Program-made: the position numbers and the translations under genes
Part shown: positions 38,101 to 46,539 of the stretch, piece by piece
Numbering within the stretch: position 1 is the stretch's first letter
Layout: each line of letters starts with the position of its first letter
Notes under the pieces: model-generated
Seen by the model: the letters and a program-made list of their open reading frames with translations, nothing else
Database searches by the model: none
What the model was told of the DNA's origin: nothing
Source: Pseudomonas proteolytica
Lineage (GTDB): Bacteria > Pseudomonadota > Gammaproteobacteria > Pseudomonadales > Pseudomonadaceae
Assembly (NCBI RefSeq): GCF_007858275.1
Contig: NZ_VFEV01000001.1
Span: 62,001-126,000, forward strand
Length of the DNA stretch: 64,000 nucleotides
Direction of reading: 5' to 3'

Positions 38101-38281
38101 TGCTGCGAATTCCTGAGGTGGTGTTGCGGGGACGGTGCGGCAATTCTAGGGGGCGCGAGGAATGGCGATAAGGTGGGATTCCTGTGAATCTTTGTTACCG
38201 TTCAGGCGATAATCCATTGGTCGGGGTCACTCGCCCCCGTAACTTCGTGTCACAATTTGCCATCTCCCTTGAGAGCACCCC
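38101..38281. promoter_or_regulatory. Divergent promoter region, efflux operon / lysR
   Basis: 181 bases between the outer-membrane factor gene and the LysR gene. In AaeR-type systems the LysR protein binds such a gap to activate efflux when aromatic acids are present. I see several T-N11-A candidates but no single clear dyad. Confidence 0.45.
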
Positions 38282-39250
38282 ATGGACACTTTGCAAAACA
38301 TGCGCGCCTTCAGTTGTGTCGCCGAAGCCGGCAGCTTCACCGCCGCCGCGGTGCAACTGGACACCACTACAGCCAACGTCTCGCGCGCGGTCTCCAATCT
38401 GGAGGCCCATCTGCAAACCCGCTTGCTCAACCGCACTACCCGCCGCATCGCCCTGACCGAGGCCGGCAAGCGCTATTTATTGCGTTGCGAGCAAATCCTG
38501 GCCTATGTCGAGGAAGCCGAAGCCGAGGCCAGCGACGCCCATGCGCGCCCCGCCGGGCAGCTCAAAGTGCATACCATGACCGGCATCGGCCAGCATTTCG
38601 TGATCGATGCGATTGCCCGCTACCGCCGCACCCACCCCGATGTGACCTTCGACCTGACCCTGGCCAACCGCGTGCCGGACCTGCTCGACGAGGGCTACGA
38701 CGTGTCCATCGTGCTCGCCAGCGAGTTGCCGGATTCGGGGTTTGTGTCCCAGCGCCTGGGGATCACCTACAGCATCGTCTGTGCCTCGCCGGCCTACGTC
38801 AAAGCCAACGGCTGCGCGCAGCGGCCCAGTGATTTGCTCAACCATGCGTGCCTGCGCCTGGTCAGCCCGGTGATCCAATTGGACAAATGGGTGTTCAACG
38901 GCCCCGATGGCCAGGAAAGCGTGAGCATCAACAGTTCGCCATTTTTGGTGAACTCCGCCGACGCGATGAAGACCGCGATCATCAGCGGCATGGGCGTTGG
39001 CCTGCTGCCGGTCTACGCGGCCATCGAAGGCCTGCGCAATGGCACCCTGGTGCGGATGATGCCGACTTATCGCTCCCAGGAACTGAACCTGTACGCCATC
39101 TACCCGTCGCGCCAGTACCTGGATGCGAAGATCAAGACCTGGGTGGAATACCTGCGTGGCTCACTGCCGGAGATCCTGGCGGCGCACCAGGCGGAACTGG
39201 CGGCGTATGAGTTAAGCGGTAGTTTGGGAGCGGTGCGCCTTACCACCTGA
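38282..39250 (+). CDS. LysR-type regulator (AaeR-like position)
   Basis: LTTR of 322 residues, somewhat longer than usual because of a C-terminal extension. Helix-turn-helix at residues 1-62 (MRAFSCVAEAGSFTAAAVQL, VSRAVSNLEAHLQTRLL), effector domain about 90-300 with the GLLPVYAAIEGL segment. It lies directly upstream of and divergent to the AaeAB-like efflux operon, so it is the likely regulator; the inducer is unknown. The ATG at 38282 has GAGAG upstream. Confidence 0.9.
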   Translation: MDTLQNMRAFSCVAEAGSFTAAAVQLDTTTANVSRAVSNLEAHLQTRLLNRTTRRIALTEAGKRYLLRCEQILAYVEEAEAEASDAHARPAGQLKVHTMTGIGQHFVIDAIARYRRTHPDVTFDLTLANRVPDLLDEGYDVSIVLASELPDSGFVSQRLGITYSIVCASPAYVKANGCAQRPSDLLNHACLRLVSPVIQLDKWVFNGPDGQESVSINSSPFLVNSADAMKTAIISGMGVGLLPVYAAIEGLRNGTLVRMMPTYRSQELNLYAIYPSRQYLDAKIKTWVEYLRGSLPEILAAHQAELAAYELSGSLGAVRLTT

Positions 39251-39285
39251 TTTGGAACACGGCCCCCAAATATTGAAAGTCCCCT

Positions 39286-39372
39286 GTGGGAGCGGGCTTG
39301 CCCGCGATAGCGGTGTATCAGTGCCAGATGTAATGCCTGACACACCGCCATCGCGAGCAAGCCCGCTCCCAC
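39286..39372. repeat. REPIN (GTGGGAGC type)
   Basis: Arms GTGGGAGCGGGCTTGCCCGC and GCGAGCAAGCCCGCTCCCAC in inverted orientation, 35 bases after the lysR stop and upstream of the hydroxyacid dehydrogenase gene. Confidence 0.92.
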
Positions 39373-39455
39373 ATTGGTGATGCGGTGTCCTGACAAGTGG
39401 GTGCAGGAATGTTAGCTTGCTTGGCATTCTTCCCTGTCGATGAGCCCCACTTGCG

Positions 39456-40430
39456 ATGAAAAAGACTGTCCTCGCCTTCAGCCGTGTCACCCCCGAGATG
39501 ATCGAACGCCTGCAACAGGATTTCGAGGTCATCGTCCCCAACCCCAAGCAAGGCGATATCAACGCGCAGTTCAATGAAGCGCTGCCCCACGCCCACGGTT
39601 TGATCGGGGTGGGCCGCAAGCTGGGCCGGGCGCAGCTCGAAGGTGCGGGCAAGCTTGAGGTGGTGTCCAGCGTCTCGGTGGGCTATGACAACTACGACGT
39701 GGACTACTTCAACGAACGCGGGATCATGCTCACCAATACCCCCGATGTGTTGACCGAAAGCACCGCCGACCTGGCCTTCGCCCTGTTGATGAGCAGCGCC
39801 CGCCGCGTGGCCGAACTGGATGCGTGGACCAAGGCCGGGCAGTGGAAGGCCAGCGTCGGCGCGCCGCTGTTCGGCTGTGATGTGCACGGCAAGACCCTGG
39901 GCATCGTCGGCATGGGCAATATCGGCGCAGCCATCGCCCGCCGTGGGCGCCTGGGCTTCAATATGCCGATCCTCTACAGCGGCAACAGCCGCAAGACCGC
40001 AGTGGAACAGGAACTGGGCGCGCAGTTTCGTAGCCTGGACCAGTTGCTGGCCGAGGCGGATTTTGTGTGCCTGGTGGTGCCGTTGAGTGAAAAGACCAAG
40101 CACCTGATCAGCCATCGCGAGTTGGGCCTGATGAAATCCAGTGCGATCCTGGTGAATATCTCCCGTGGCCCTGTGGTGGACGAGCCGGCACTGATCGAGG
40201 CCCTGCAAACCCAGCGCATTCGCGGCGCCGGGCTGGATGTGTATGAGCGCGAGCCCCTGGCGGAGTCGCCGCTGTTCCAACTGAGCAATGCCGTGACCTT
40301 GCCGCATATCGGTTCGGCCACCCATGAAACCCGCGAAGCCATGGCCAACCGTGCCCTGGATAACCTGCGCAGCGCCCTGTTGGGCCAACGCCCGCAGGAT
40401 CTGGTGAATCCGCAAGTCTGGAAAGGCTAA
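39456..40430 (+). CDS. D-isomer-specific 2-hydroxyacid dehydrogenase (GhrB/TkrA type)
   Basis: NAD(P)H-dependent reductase of glyoxylate, hydroxypyruvate or 2-ketogluconate; 324 residues. The Rossmann motif GMGNIG is at 152-157, the catalytic Arg237 lies in NISRGPVVDE, Glu in DVYEREP (261-267) and His284 in LPHIGSAT. The position after the second strand is small and basic (SGNSRK), favouring NADPH. It resembles pseudomonad 2-ketogluconate reductases, but no gluconate genes are nearby, so the substrate remains open. It stands between two REPINs as a single gene. Confidence 0.9.
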   Translation: MKKTVLAFSRVTPEMIERLQQDFEVIVPNPKQGDINAQFNEALPHAHGLIGVGRKLGRAQLEGAGKLEVVSSVSVGYDNYDVDYFNERGIMLTNTPDVLTESTADLAFALLMSSARRVAELDAWTKAGQWKASVGAPLFGCDVHGKTLGIVGMGNIGAAIARRGRLGFNMPILYSGNSRKTAVEQELGAQFRSLDQLLAEADFVCLVVPLSEKTKHLISHRELGLMKSSAILVNISRGPVVDEPALIEALQTQRIRGAGLDVYEREPLAESPLFQLSNAVTLPHIGSATHETREAMANRALDNLRSALLGQRPQDLVNPQVWKG

Positions 40431-40443
40431 GACACAACCCACT

Positions 40444-40541
40444 GTAGGAGCGAGCTTGCTCGCGAAAAACATTAACGATAACGCGTCTATCCTGAATAAA
40501 CGCGGCGCCCTCGGTTTTTTCGCGAGCAAGCTCGCTCCTAC
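40444..40541. repeat. REPIN (GTAGGAGC type)
   Basis: Arms GTAGGAGCGAGCTTGCTCGC and GCGAGCAAGCTCGCTCCTAC in inverted orientation with a spacer containing AACGATAACGCG, shared with the element at 24468. Confidence 0.92.
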
Positions 40542-40608
40542 AGTTTTTTGGGCCAGCGTCGATAACCTGCCATAGAAGATTGTTATCGCTGATCCACAGA
40601 AGGTTTTT

Positions 40609-41511
40609 ATGTCCACCACCAAAGCCCGCGCAGATTCACTCTCGCTTCTGCTCTTTACCTTGCGCAGCGGCAAGCTGATGGCCATCAACCTGCTGAAAGT
40701 CAGCGAAATCATTGCCTGCCCGCCGCTCACCAAGCTGCCGGAGTCCCATCCACACGTCAAAGGCATCGCGACCCTGCGTGGCGCTGCCCTGTCGGTGATC
40801 GACCTCAGCCGGGCACTGGGCGAAATGCCCCTGAAAGACCCCGACGGCGGCTGCCTGATTGTTACCGATGTCAGCCGGTCCAAGCAGGGCCTGCACGTGC
40901 AGGCGGTGAGCCGGATCGTGCATTGCCTGACCACTGACATCCGCCCGCCACCCTTTGGCTCCGGCGGTACGCGCTCGTTTATCACCGGCGTGACCCAGGT
41001 GGACGGCGTGCTGGTGCAAGTGCTGGACATCGAAAAAGTCATCCACGCCATTGCCCCCGCGCAAATCGAAGTCGCGCCCACCGACCTGACCATGGAAGAA
41101 GCCGAAGTGCTCGGCAATGCGCGCATCCTGGTGGTGGACGACAGCCAGGTGGCCCTGCAGCAATCGGTGCACACCCTGCGCAACCTCGGCCTGACCTGCC
41201 ACACCGCACGCAGTGCCAAGGAAGCCATCGATGTGCTGCTGGAGCTGCAAGGCAGCGCCGGGCAGATCAATGTGGTGGTGTCTGACATCGAAATGTCGGA
41301 AATGGACGGTTACGCCCTCACCCGTACCCTGCGTGAAACCCCGGACTTCCAGGACCTCTACGTGCTGCTGCACACCTCCCTGGACAGCGCGATGAACAGC
41401 GAAAAAGCGCGCTTGGCCGGGGCCGACTCGGTGCTGACCAAGTTCTCCTCGCCCGAGCTGACCAAATGCCTGGTGGTCGCGGCCCAGACCGTGGCGCAAA
41501 AAGGCCTGTAA
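40609..41511 (+). CDS. CheV-type chemotaxis coupling protein (CheW + receiver)
   Basis: 300 residues. The N-terminal CheW domain (about 10-150: LLFTLRSGKLMAINLLKVSEII, GIATLRGAALSVIDLS, ITGVTQVDGVLVQVLDIEKV) couples receptors to CheA. The C-terminal receiver (about 165-295) has the acidic pair in ILVVDDSQ, the phosphoacceptor Asp in VVVSDIEMSEMDG, the Thr in LLHTSLD and the Lys in VLTKFSS. CheV proteins dampen or tune CheA signalling when phosphorylated. The acetyltransferase gene starts directly after the stop; the chemoreceptor gene 1.5 kb downstream may be a partner. Confidence 0.92.
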   Translation: MSTTKARADSLSLLLFTLRSGKLMAINLLKVSEIIACPPLTKLPESHPHVKGIATLRGAALSVIDLSRALGEMPLKDPDGGCLIVTDVSRSKQGLHVQAVSRIVHCLTTDIRPPPFGSGGTRSFITGVTQVDGVLVQVLDIEKVIHAIAPAQIEVAPTDLTMEEAEVLGNARILVVDDSQVALQQSVHTLRNLGLTCHTARSAKEAIDVLLELQGSAGQINVVVSDIEMSEMDGYALTRTLRETPDFQDLYVLLHTSLDSAMNSEKARLAGADSVLTKFSSPELTKCLVVAAQTVAQKGL

Positions 41512-41994
41512 GTGACAGCGTATTACCAACTGCTGCGCCGCGACCTCACCAAGAGCCTGCCCGCGCCGCAGTGGCCAGCCGACACCCGTCTGGACCATTA
41601 CCGCCTTGAGCTCGCCCCGGCGATCCATGCGGTGTTACGCATGACCCAGGCCCAGGGCGGCGGCCACGTGCCCAACCTGAAGACCTGGCAGCAGCAATTC
41701 ATCACCGATGCGGAATTTGACCCCACGCTGTGCCTGGTGGCGAGTAATGCCGACGGTATTCTTGGCGTGGCCCAATGTTGGACCAGTGCGTTTATCAAGC
41801 ATCTGTGCATCCACCCTTGCGCCCAGGGCCAGGGACTGGGGCGCGCCTTGCTGCTACATAGCTTCCAGGTGTTCAAGCAGCGCGGCGAACCCTATGTGGA
41901 CCTCAAGGTGCTGGAAAGCAATCAGCGCGCACGCCAACTGTATGAGAGCGCCGGCATGGTCTTGGTGCTGCGTGACGTGGTCAGCGAAGACTGA
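41512..41994 (+). CDS. GNAT-family N-acetyltransferase
   Basis: 160 residues, cytoplasmic. The acetyl-CoA loop is in CAQGQGLGRALLL, followed by the late NQRARQLYESAGM helix typical of GNAT fold proteins. The GTG at 41512 abuts the cheV stop with no gap, suggesting translational coupling or re-initiation. No substrate can be deduced. Confidence 0.88.
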   Translation: MTAYYQLLRRDLTKSLPAPQWPADTRLDHYRLELAPAIHAVLRMTQAQGGGHVPNLKTWQQQFITDAEFDPTLCLVASNADGILGVAQCWTSAFIKHLCIHPCAQGQGLGRALLLHSFQVFKQRGEPYVDLKVLESNQRARQLYESAGMVLVLRDVVSED

Positions 41995-42102
41995 GCGGCA
42001 CTGGCGCATAACTTGCTTCCAGAGTCTGCGAGCGGCGGATAGAGGTAAAAACCCGTCACCGCTCAAGAGAGCCCTCTGACCTGGCCTGGTAGCAGATCCT
42101 CC

Positions 42103-42846
42103 ATGAATACCCATTTTTCCTGCGTCGGTTGCGGCAAATGCTGCACCGACCATCATGTCCCCCTGACCCTCGACGAAGCCCGCCAGTGGGCGGCAGATGG
42201 CGGCAATGTCATCGTGCTGGTGGAAGGCTTCCTGGGCAATGGCCTGGGCCTGCCTCTGCAACAGCGCGAGCATGCCGAACGGCGTTCAGTGGTGGTGCCC
42301 AGCGGCAATACCCAGGCGTTCGTGGCAATCACCTTTGCCGCCTACAACGCCGGGCGCTGCCGGAATCTTGACGAAGACAACCGTTGCGGCATCTATGAGC
42401 GCAGGCCGCTGGTCTGTCGCATCTACCCGATGGAGATCAACCCGCATATCCCGCTGAACCCGGCCGCCAAAGATTGCCCGCCGCAATCCTGGGAACAAGG
42501 CCCGGCGCTGATCGTCGGCGGTGAACTGATGGACCAGGAACTGGCCGACCTGATCCGCCGCTCGCGCCAGGCCGACCGTGACGATGTGCAGACCAAGGAG
42601 GCGGTGTGCGCCCTGCTGGGGATTCGGACCACGGCGCTCAAGGGCGATGGGTTTACCGCATACCTGCCGGACATGGGCGCCTTTGCCCAGGCCATTGAAT
42701 TGGCCGCGACCCAGCCAGCTGGGGCCAATGAATGGGTGTTCCATGTCTCCGGGATGGACATTGCCGAGCAGTTGCTGGACGCCGGGGCGCAGATTGCCAC
42801 CGAAGTGCCGGCCAACTACGCGTTCATCTCCCTGCGCGCTGCCTGA
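42103..42846 (+). CDS. YkgJ-family cysteine-cluster protein
   Basis: 247 residues. The N-terminus has CVGCGKCC (CxxCxxCC) followed by a second set of cysteines in CRNLDEDNRCGIYERRPLVCRIYP, the pattern of the zinc/iron-chelating CxxCxxCC (UPF0153) family, then CPPQSW. The C-terminal third is not part of the motif. Biochemical function is not known. Separate promoter likely, about 108 bases after the acetyltransferase. Confidence 0.88.
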   Translation: MNTHFSCVGCGKCCTDHHVPLTLDEARQWAADGGNVIVLVEGFLGNGLGLPLQQREHAERRSVVVPSGNTQAFVAITFAAYNAGRCRNLDEDNRCGIYERRPLVCRIYPMEINPHIPLNPAAKDCPPQSWEQGPALIVGGELMDQELADLIRRSRQADRDDVQTKEAVCALLGIRTTALKGDGFTAYLPDMGAFAQAIELAATQPAGANEWVFHVSGMDIAEQLLDAGAQIATEVPANYAFISLRAA

Positions 42847-42910
42847 GGGCCGTCAGAGGCGTAAGCCTGTCGCTGTGTCGGGCACGCTTGTAGTGGCCAG
42901 CGGGCTTGCT

Positions 42911-43043
42911 GTGGCGAGCGGGCTTGCCCCGCGCTGGGCTGCGTAGCAGCCCCACCCCAGGCACCGCAGTTGTTTCAGACATACCGAGCCAGCAGGTTTT
43001 GGGGCGGCTTCGCCACCCAGCGCGGGACAAGCCCGCTCGCCAC
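42911..43043. repeat. REP-like inverted repeat of a third family (GTGGCGAGC type)
   Basis: Arms GTGGCGAGCGGGCTTGCCCC and GACAAGCCCGCTCGCCAC with longer imperfect pairing extending inward (GCGCTGGG / CCCAGCGC). A partial copy of the left arm lies just before at 42891. It differs from the GTGGGAGC and GTAGGAGC families elsewhere in the window. Confidence 0.85.
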
Positions 43044-43061
43044 AGGGAGGGCGGCGGCAGG

Positions 43062-44636
43062 TTAGCGGCGTTTGCCCCAGAACTCTTCTGCCAAACGCCG
43101 CAGGTCTTCCGCTAGCGCGGCGACGTCGCCCGAGCTGAGCTGGCTCTGTTGGCCGGCGCTGACGGTCGCCTCGCCCGCATTGCGGATGCCGACGATATTG
43201 CGATTGATGTCCTCGCTCACCGCGCTCTGTTCTTCCACCGCCGCCGCAATCTGCACACTCATGGCCGTGATCTGGTTGACCCGCTGGCTGATGCCATCCA
43301 GGGCCGACGCGGCGCGCTGGGCATGGTCGACGCTGACTTCGACATGCTGGCTGCTTTGCTCCATGGCCATCACCGCATCACGGGCGCCGCCCTGCAAGGT
43401 GCTGATCATGCGTTGGATTTCATTGGTGGATTGCTGGGTACGTTGCGCCAGGCCGCGCACTTCGTCGGCCACCACCGCAAAGCCACGGCCCTGCTCGCCA
43501 GCCCGCGCCGCCTCGATGGCCGCGTTGAGGGCCAGCAGGTTGGTCTGTTCGGCAATCGCCCGGATCACTTCCAGTACGCTGGAGATATCCCCGCTGTGGC
43601 TTTCCAGTTGATGGATCACGGTGGTGGCCCTGGCCAGTTCCTGGGACAGGCGCAGCACCGCATCGCGGCTTTCGTCCACGCGCAGATGGCCTTCACGGGT
43701 CTCGCTGCCGGCCAGGTCTGCCGCTTTCGAGGCTTGTTGGGCGTGGCTGGCAACTTGCGCCACGCTGGCCGCCATCTGCTGGATGGCGGTCGCCACCTGG
43801 TCGGTCTGGCTCTGCTGGCCCAGGGTGCTGGTGTGGCTGCTGTCCAGTTGCTGGACCAGGGCGGCGGCGTGCCCGGATAAACGCTGCGACGCATCGCCAA
43901 TCCGGCCAACCACCGCGCCCGCCTGGGCTTCGAGCATTTGCATGGCAAATTCGATTTGCCCCAGCTCGTCCGCGCGCCCGGTGTAGATCGCCTGGCTGAC
44001 GGGGTTGTCGGCAATCTGCCGCGCCCGCTCGCTCAATTGCCTCAGGGGCCGCAACAACAGATTGATGCCCAGCACGCCAACCGCGCCCACTGCCGCCAGG
44101 CCCAGCACTTGCAACGCCCATGAATAACTGGCCAGCCCGGCCCCCACGCCCCAGGTCAGCGCGCACGTCGCCCCAGTGACCAGCGACAACTTCATCGGCA
44201 TCTCCAGCACCGGCCGCATGCGCCGGGAGCCTGCGCGCAAACGCACATAGGCGCGCTCTGCCGCTCTCACTCGGCGTGCGTCGGGCTTGGTGCGCACCGA
44301 CTGGTATTCCACCGTCGCCCCGTCGCGGGTGACCGGCGAGGCATAGGCGCTGACCCAGTAGTGATCACCGTTCTTGCAGCGATTCTTCACCATGCCCATC
44401 CACGAGCGACCACTTTTGAGGGTCTGCCACATATGGGCAAACGCCGCCGACGGCATGTCGGGATGGCGTAGCAGATTATGTGGCGCGCCCAGCAGTTCCT
44501 CACGGCTGTAGCCACTGATGTCGATAAAGTCCTGGTTGGCGTAGGTAATCGAACTACCTAGGTCAGTGGTCGAGAGGATGTTGGCGTCTTGGGCAATGTC
44601 CACACTTCGACCCGTGACCGGGAGATTGATCTTCAT
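43062..44636 (-). CDS. Methyl-accepting chemotaxis protein with N-terminal PAS domain (Aer-like)
   Basis: 524 residues. PAS domain at about 20-125 ([40 protein letters not shown]), then two adjacent hydrophobic segments (about 150-195), a HAMP-like stretch ([17 protein letters not shown]), and the signalling domain with the hairpin tip [24 protein letters not shown] read as two adjacent conserved pieces. This is the layout of Aer-type redox/energy receptors, where PAS may bind FAD. It ends EEFWGKRR, so no terminal CheR pentapeptide. ATG 44636 is chosen as the start of MKINLPVTG; the frame opens earlier without support. Confidence 0.92.
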   Translation of the reverse strand: MKINLPVTGRSVDIAQDANILSTTDLGSSITYANQDFIDISGYSREELLGAPHNLLRHPDMPSAAFAHMWQTLKSGRSWMGMVKNRCKNGDHYWVSAYASPVTRDGATVEYQSVRTKPDARRVRAAERAYVRLRAGSRRMRPVLEMPMKLSLVTGATCALTWGVGAGLASYSWALQVLGLAAVGAVGVLGINLLLRPLRQLSERARQIADNPVSQAIYTGRADELGQIEFAMQMLEAQAGAVVGRIGDASQRLSGHAAALVQQLDSSHTSTLGQQSQTDQVATAIQQMAASVAQVASHAQQASKAADLAGSETREGHLRVDESRDAVLRLSQELARATTVIHQLESHSGDISSVLEVIRAIAEQTNLLALNAAIEAARAGEQGRGFAVVADEVRGLAQRTQQSTNEIQRMISTLQGGARDAVMAMEQSSQHVEVSVDHAQRAASALDGISQRVNQITAMSVQIAAAVEEQSAVSEDINRNIVGIRNAGEATVSAGQQSQLSSGDVAALAEDLRRLAEEFWGKRR

Positions 44637-44732
44637 GGAAAGCGCGCTCGGGGTTGTTGAGGGAGTCGGCAGGGGCACCGACTCTAAGCGCACCGGTTGA
44701 GCAAATACTGATCCAGCTCATGTTCCACGCAT

Positions 44733-45944
44733 TTAGTTACCCGCTACCCCCGTCAACGATCCGGGAGGGTCGCCGACCACGGCCACGCACTCGATCGCCA
44801 CCCGTGCGCCGCGCGGCAGCCGGCGCACGGCCAGCACACTGCGGGCGGGCAGCCGGCCTTGGGCGAAGTAGCCCAGGTACACGTCGTTGACCAGCTTCAG
44901 GTCCTCCAGCTCGACCAGCATCAAGGTGCACTTGACCACGCGGTCCAGCGACGACTCATGACGCACCAATAGTTCGTGCAGCGTATTCATCAGCTGTTTC
45001 ATCTGCGCGCCCGTACCGCCCTTCACCAGATTGAGGTTGGCATCCACCCCGGCAATGCTGGAGGTGTACAGCGTATTACCGACCCGCACGGCCTCGGAAA
45101 ACGGCAGCTTCGGGTCAGCGGGGTAAAACTGCGGCTCGAGCGGGTCCTGAGCATTGGCGGCGTCGTGTGCCTCCTGTGGATAACCCTGGAGAATGCGCTG
45201 GTACTCGCCGCTCTGCCTGAGCTGCTCCAGTGCGCGGTTCAGCTCACTGCGCAACTCGGGGTCGGACTTGCGCACGCCGATGGCCACGGCAGTGCCCATC
45301 TGCTGGCCGGCCACCGGCGGGCCGACGAAGTCAAAAGCCCGGCCCTGTTCGGTATCGAGCAACTCCTGGCGGATTTCTGCGGTGCCTTGCAGCGTCGCGT
45401 CGATATCGCCGGCGACCAGGCTGCGGATCAACTGGTCGTTAAGCCAGAAGCTCTTGATGATCACCCCGGCCGGCGCCCATTGCGCCAGGGCGAAGGCTTC
45501 ACGGTTACTGCCGGCCAGCACCCCGACGCGCTTGCCCTTGAGCGCACGCACGGTCGGCAGCAGCCCGGAGTACTTGCGGGCCACCAGGTGGGTGGTGAGG
45601 GGATAGAGGTCGTCGGTGAAGTCGATCAGTTGCCGACGCTGGGGGGTGGATGCCATGCCCATGATCGCATCGAAACGCCGGCGCTCCAGGGCATCAATGC
45701 TGTGGGAAAATACCTGGTCGACCCAGGTGCAGCGCACATCGAGCTGGGCACACAGGGCATTGCCCAGTTCGATGTTCAAACCCACCAGTCGCCCTTGGGC
45801 ATTGCGGCTTTCATAGGGCGGAAACTGCGGGGAGATCGCGAAGCGGATCTCGCTGCGCGGCGCAGTGCCGGCCACCGCCCCCATAAAAAAGCCGCCCGAC
45901 AGCAGCAGCCCAACGGTTAACACGAAGATCTTTGCCAAAGCCAT
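44733..45944 (-). CDS. Periplasmic solute-binding protein fused to a RidA/YjgF domain
   Basis: 403 residues. Signal-type hydrophobic N-terminus (residues 4-26), then a type-3 extracellular solute-binding domain at about 30-262 (IRFAISPQFPPYESRNAQG, the FDAIMGMASTPQRRQLIDFTDDLY signature as two joined parts, GVLAGSNREAFA). Residues 278-391 are a complete RidA domain: FSEAVRVGNTLYTSSIAG, SSLDRVVKCTLML, and LPARSVLAVRRLPRGARV with the enamine-deaminase Arg at 368 and the IECVAV acid at 385. RidA normally acts in the cytoplasm. ATG 45944 has AGGGA eight bases upstream. No ABC permease genes adjoin. Could bind an amino acid and handle a reactive imine; this is inference. Confidence 0.88.
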   Translation of the reverse strand: MALAKIFVLTVGLLLSGGFFMGAVAGTAPRSEIRFAISPQFPPYESRNAQGRLVGLNIELGNALCAQLDVRCTWVDQVFSHSIDALERRRFDAIMGMASTPQRRQLIDFTDDLYPLTTHLVARKYSGLLPTVRALKGKRVGVLAGSNREAFALAQWAPAGVIIKSFWLNDQLIRSLVAGDIDATLQGTAEIRQELLDTEQGRAFDFVGPPVAGQQMGTAVAIGVRKSDPELRSELNRALEQLRQSGEYQRILQGYPQEAHDAANAQDPLEPQFYPADPKLPFSEAVRVGNTLYTSSIAGVDANLNLVKGGTGAQMKQLMNTLHELLVRHESSLDRVVKCTLMLVELEDLKLVNDVYLGYFAQGRLPARSVLAVRRLPRGARVAIECVAVVGDPPGSLTGVAGN

Positions 45945-46090
45945 GCAGACATCCCTTTCCTGAAAGACCCACACCCTCAACCCAAACTGCTGCCAACCAG
46001 GCGCGGCGAAGGGGTATCAGGCAAGCTTTCAAGAAAAGGTCGTGGACCGACAAGACGAAAAGTCAGCAATGGCTGTAGGCACAACTGCCG

Positions 46091-46324
46091 TCAGCGTTTA
46101 CCCATCGAGCGGCGGGTGCCTGGCGGCGCCATACCAGGGGTTTTGGTGTGGCCGTTCTTCGCGCCGTTTTTGTACCACGGCTGATTGCTGTCTTTCGCCC
46201 CGGCCAGTTCACCCGGTTTGAAGGGGAATTTGAAGGCCGGGATCACCGGCTTGGCCTCACTGTCGAGGCTGTCTGGATCAGCGAGTTCGGCGCTTTCAAC
46301 AGGCGGTTGTGTCGGGCAATTCAT
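46091..46324 (-). CDS. Small hydrophilic protein, unknown function
   Basis: 77 residues, Pro- and Lys-rich, without hydrophobic spans or known motif: MNCPTQPPVESAELADPD ... KFPFKPGELAGAKDSNQPWY ... GTRRSMGKR. The even distribution of charged residues and GC codon bias resemble a real pseudomonad gene, and small proteins of this kind occur in related genomes as I recall. A ribosome site (GGAGCTTCC on the minus strand) lies just before the ATG. No function can be given. Confidence 0.65.
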   Translation of the reverse strand: MNCPTQPPVESAELADPDSLDSEAKPVIPAFKFPFKPGELAGAKDSNQPWYKNGAKNGHTKTPGMAPPGTRRSMGKR

Positions 46325-46539
46325 GGAAGCTCCGGAGCGTGCAAAAAATGACGCGGGCCCGACTTGCGGGCCACGCTGGCGCGCAGTATACCTGCGCGCC
46401 CTGGTTCTTTAACCACTGCCCGTACGAATGGTCGACCTTTGCTGTCAGCGCTGTCAGTTAACGGTCACTTTGCTGACCGGGTTTGCCGGCTATAAAGAGC
46501 CTTCACTCTTCCCATTCTCTGTCCGGACGCCGCGAGCCC

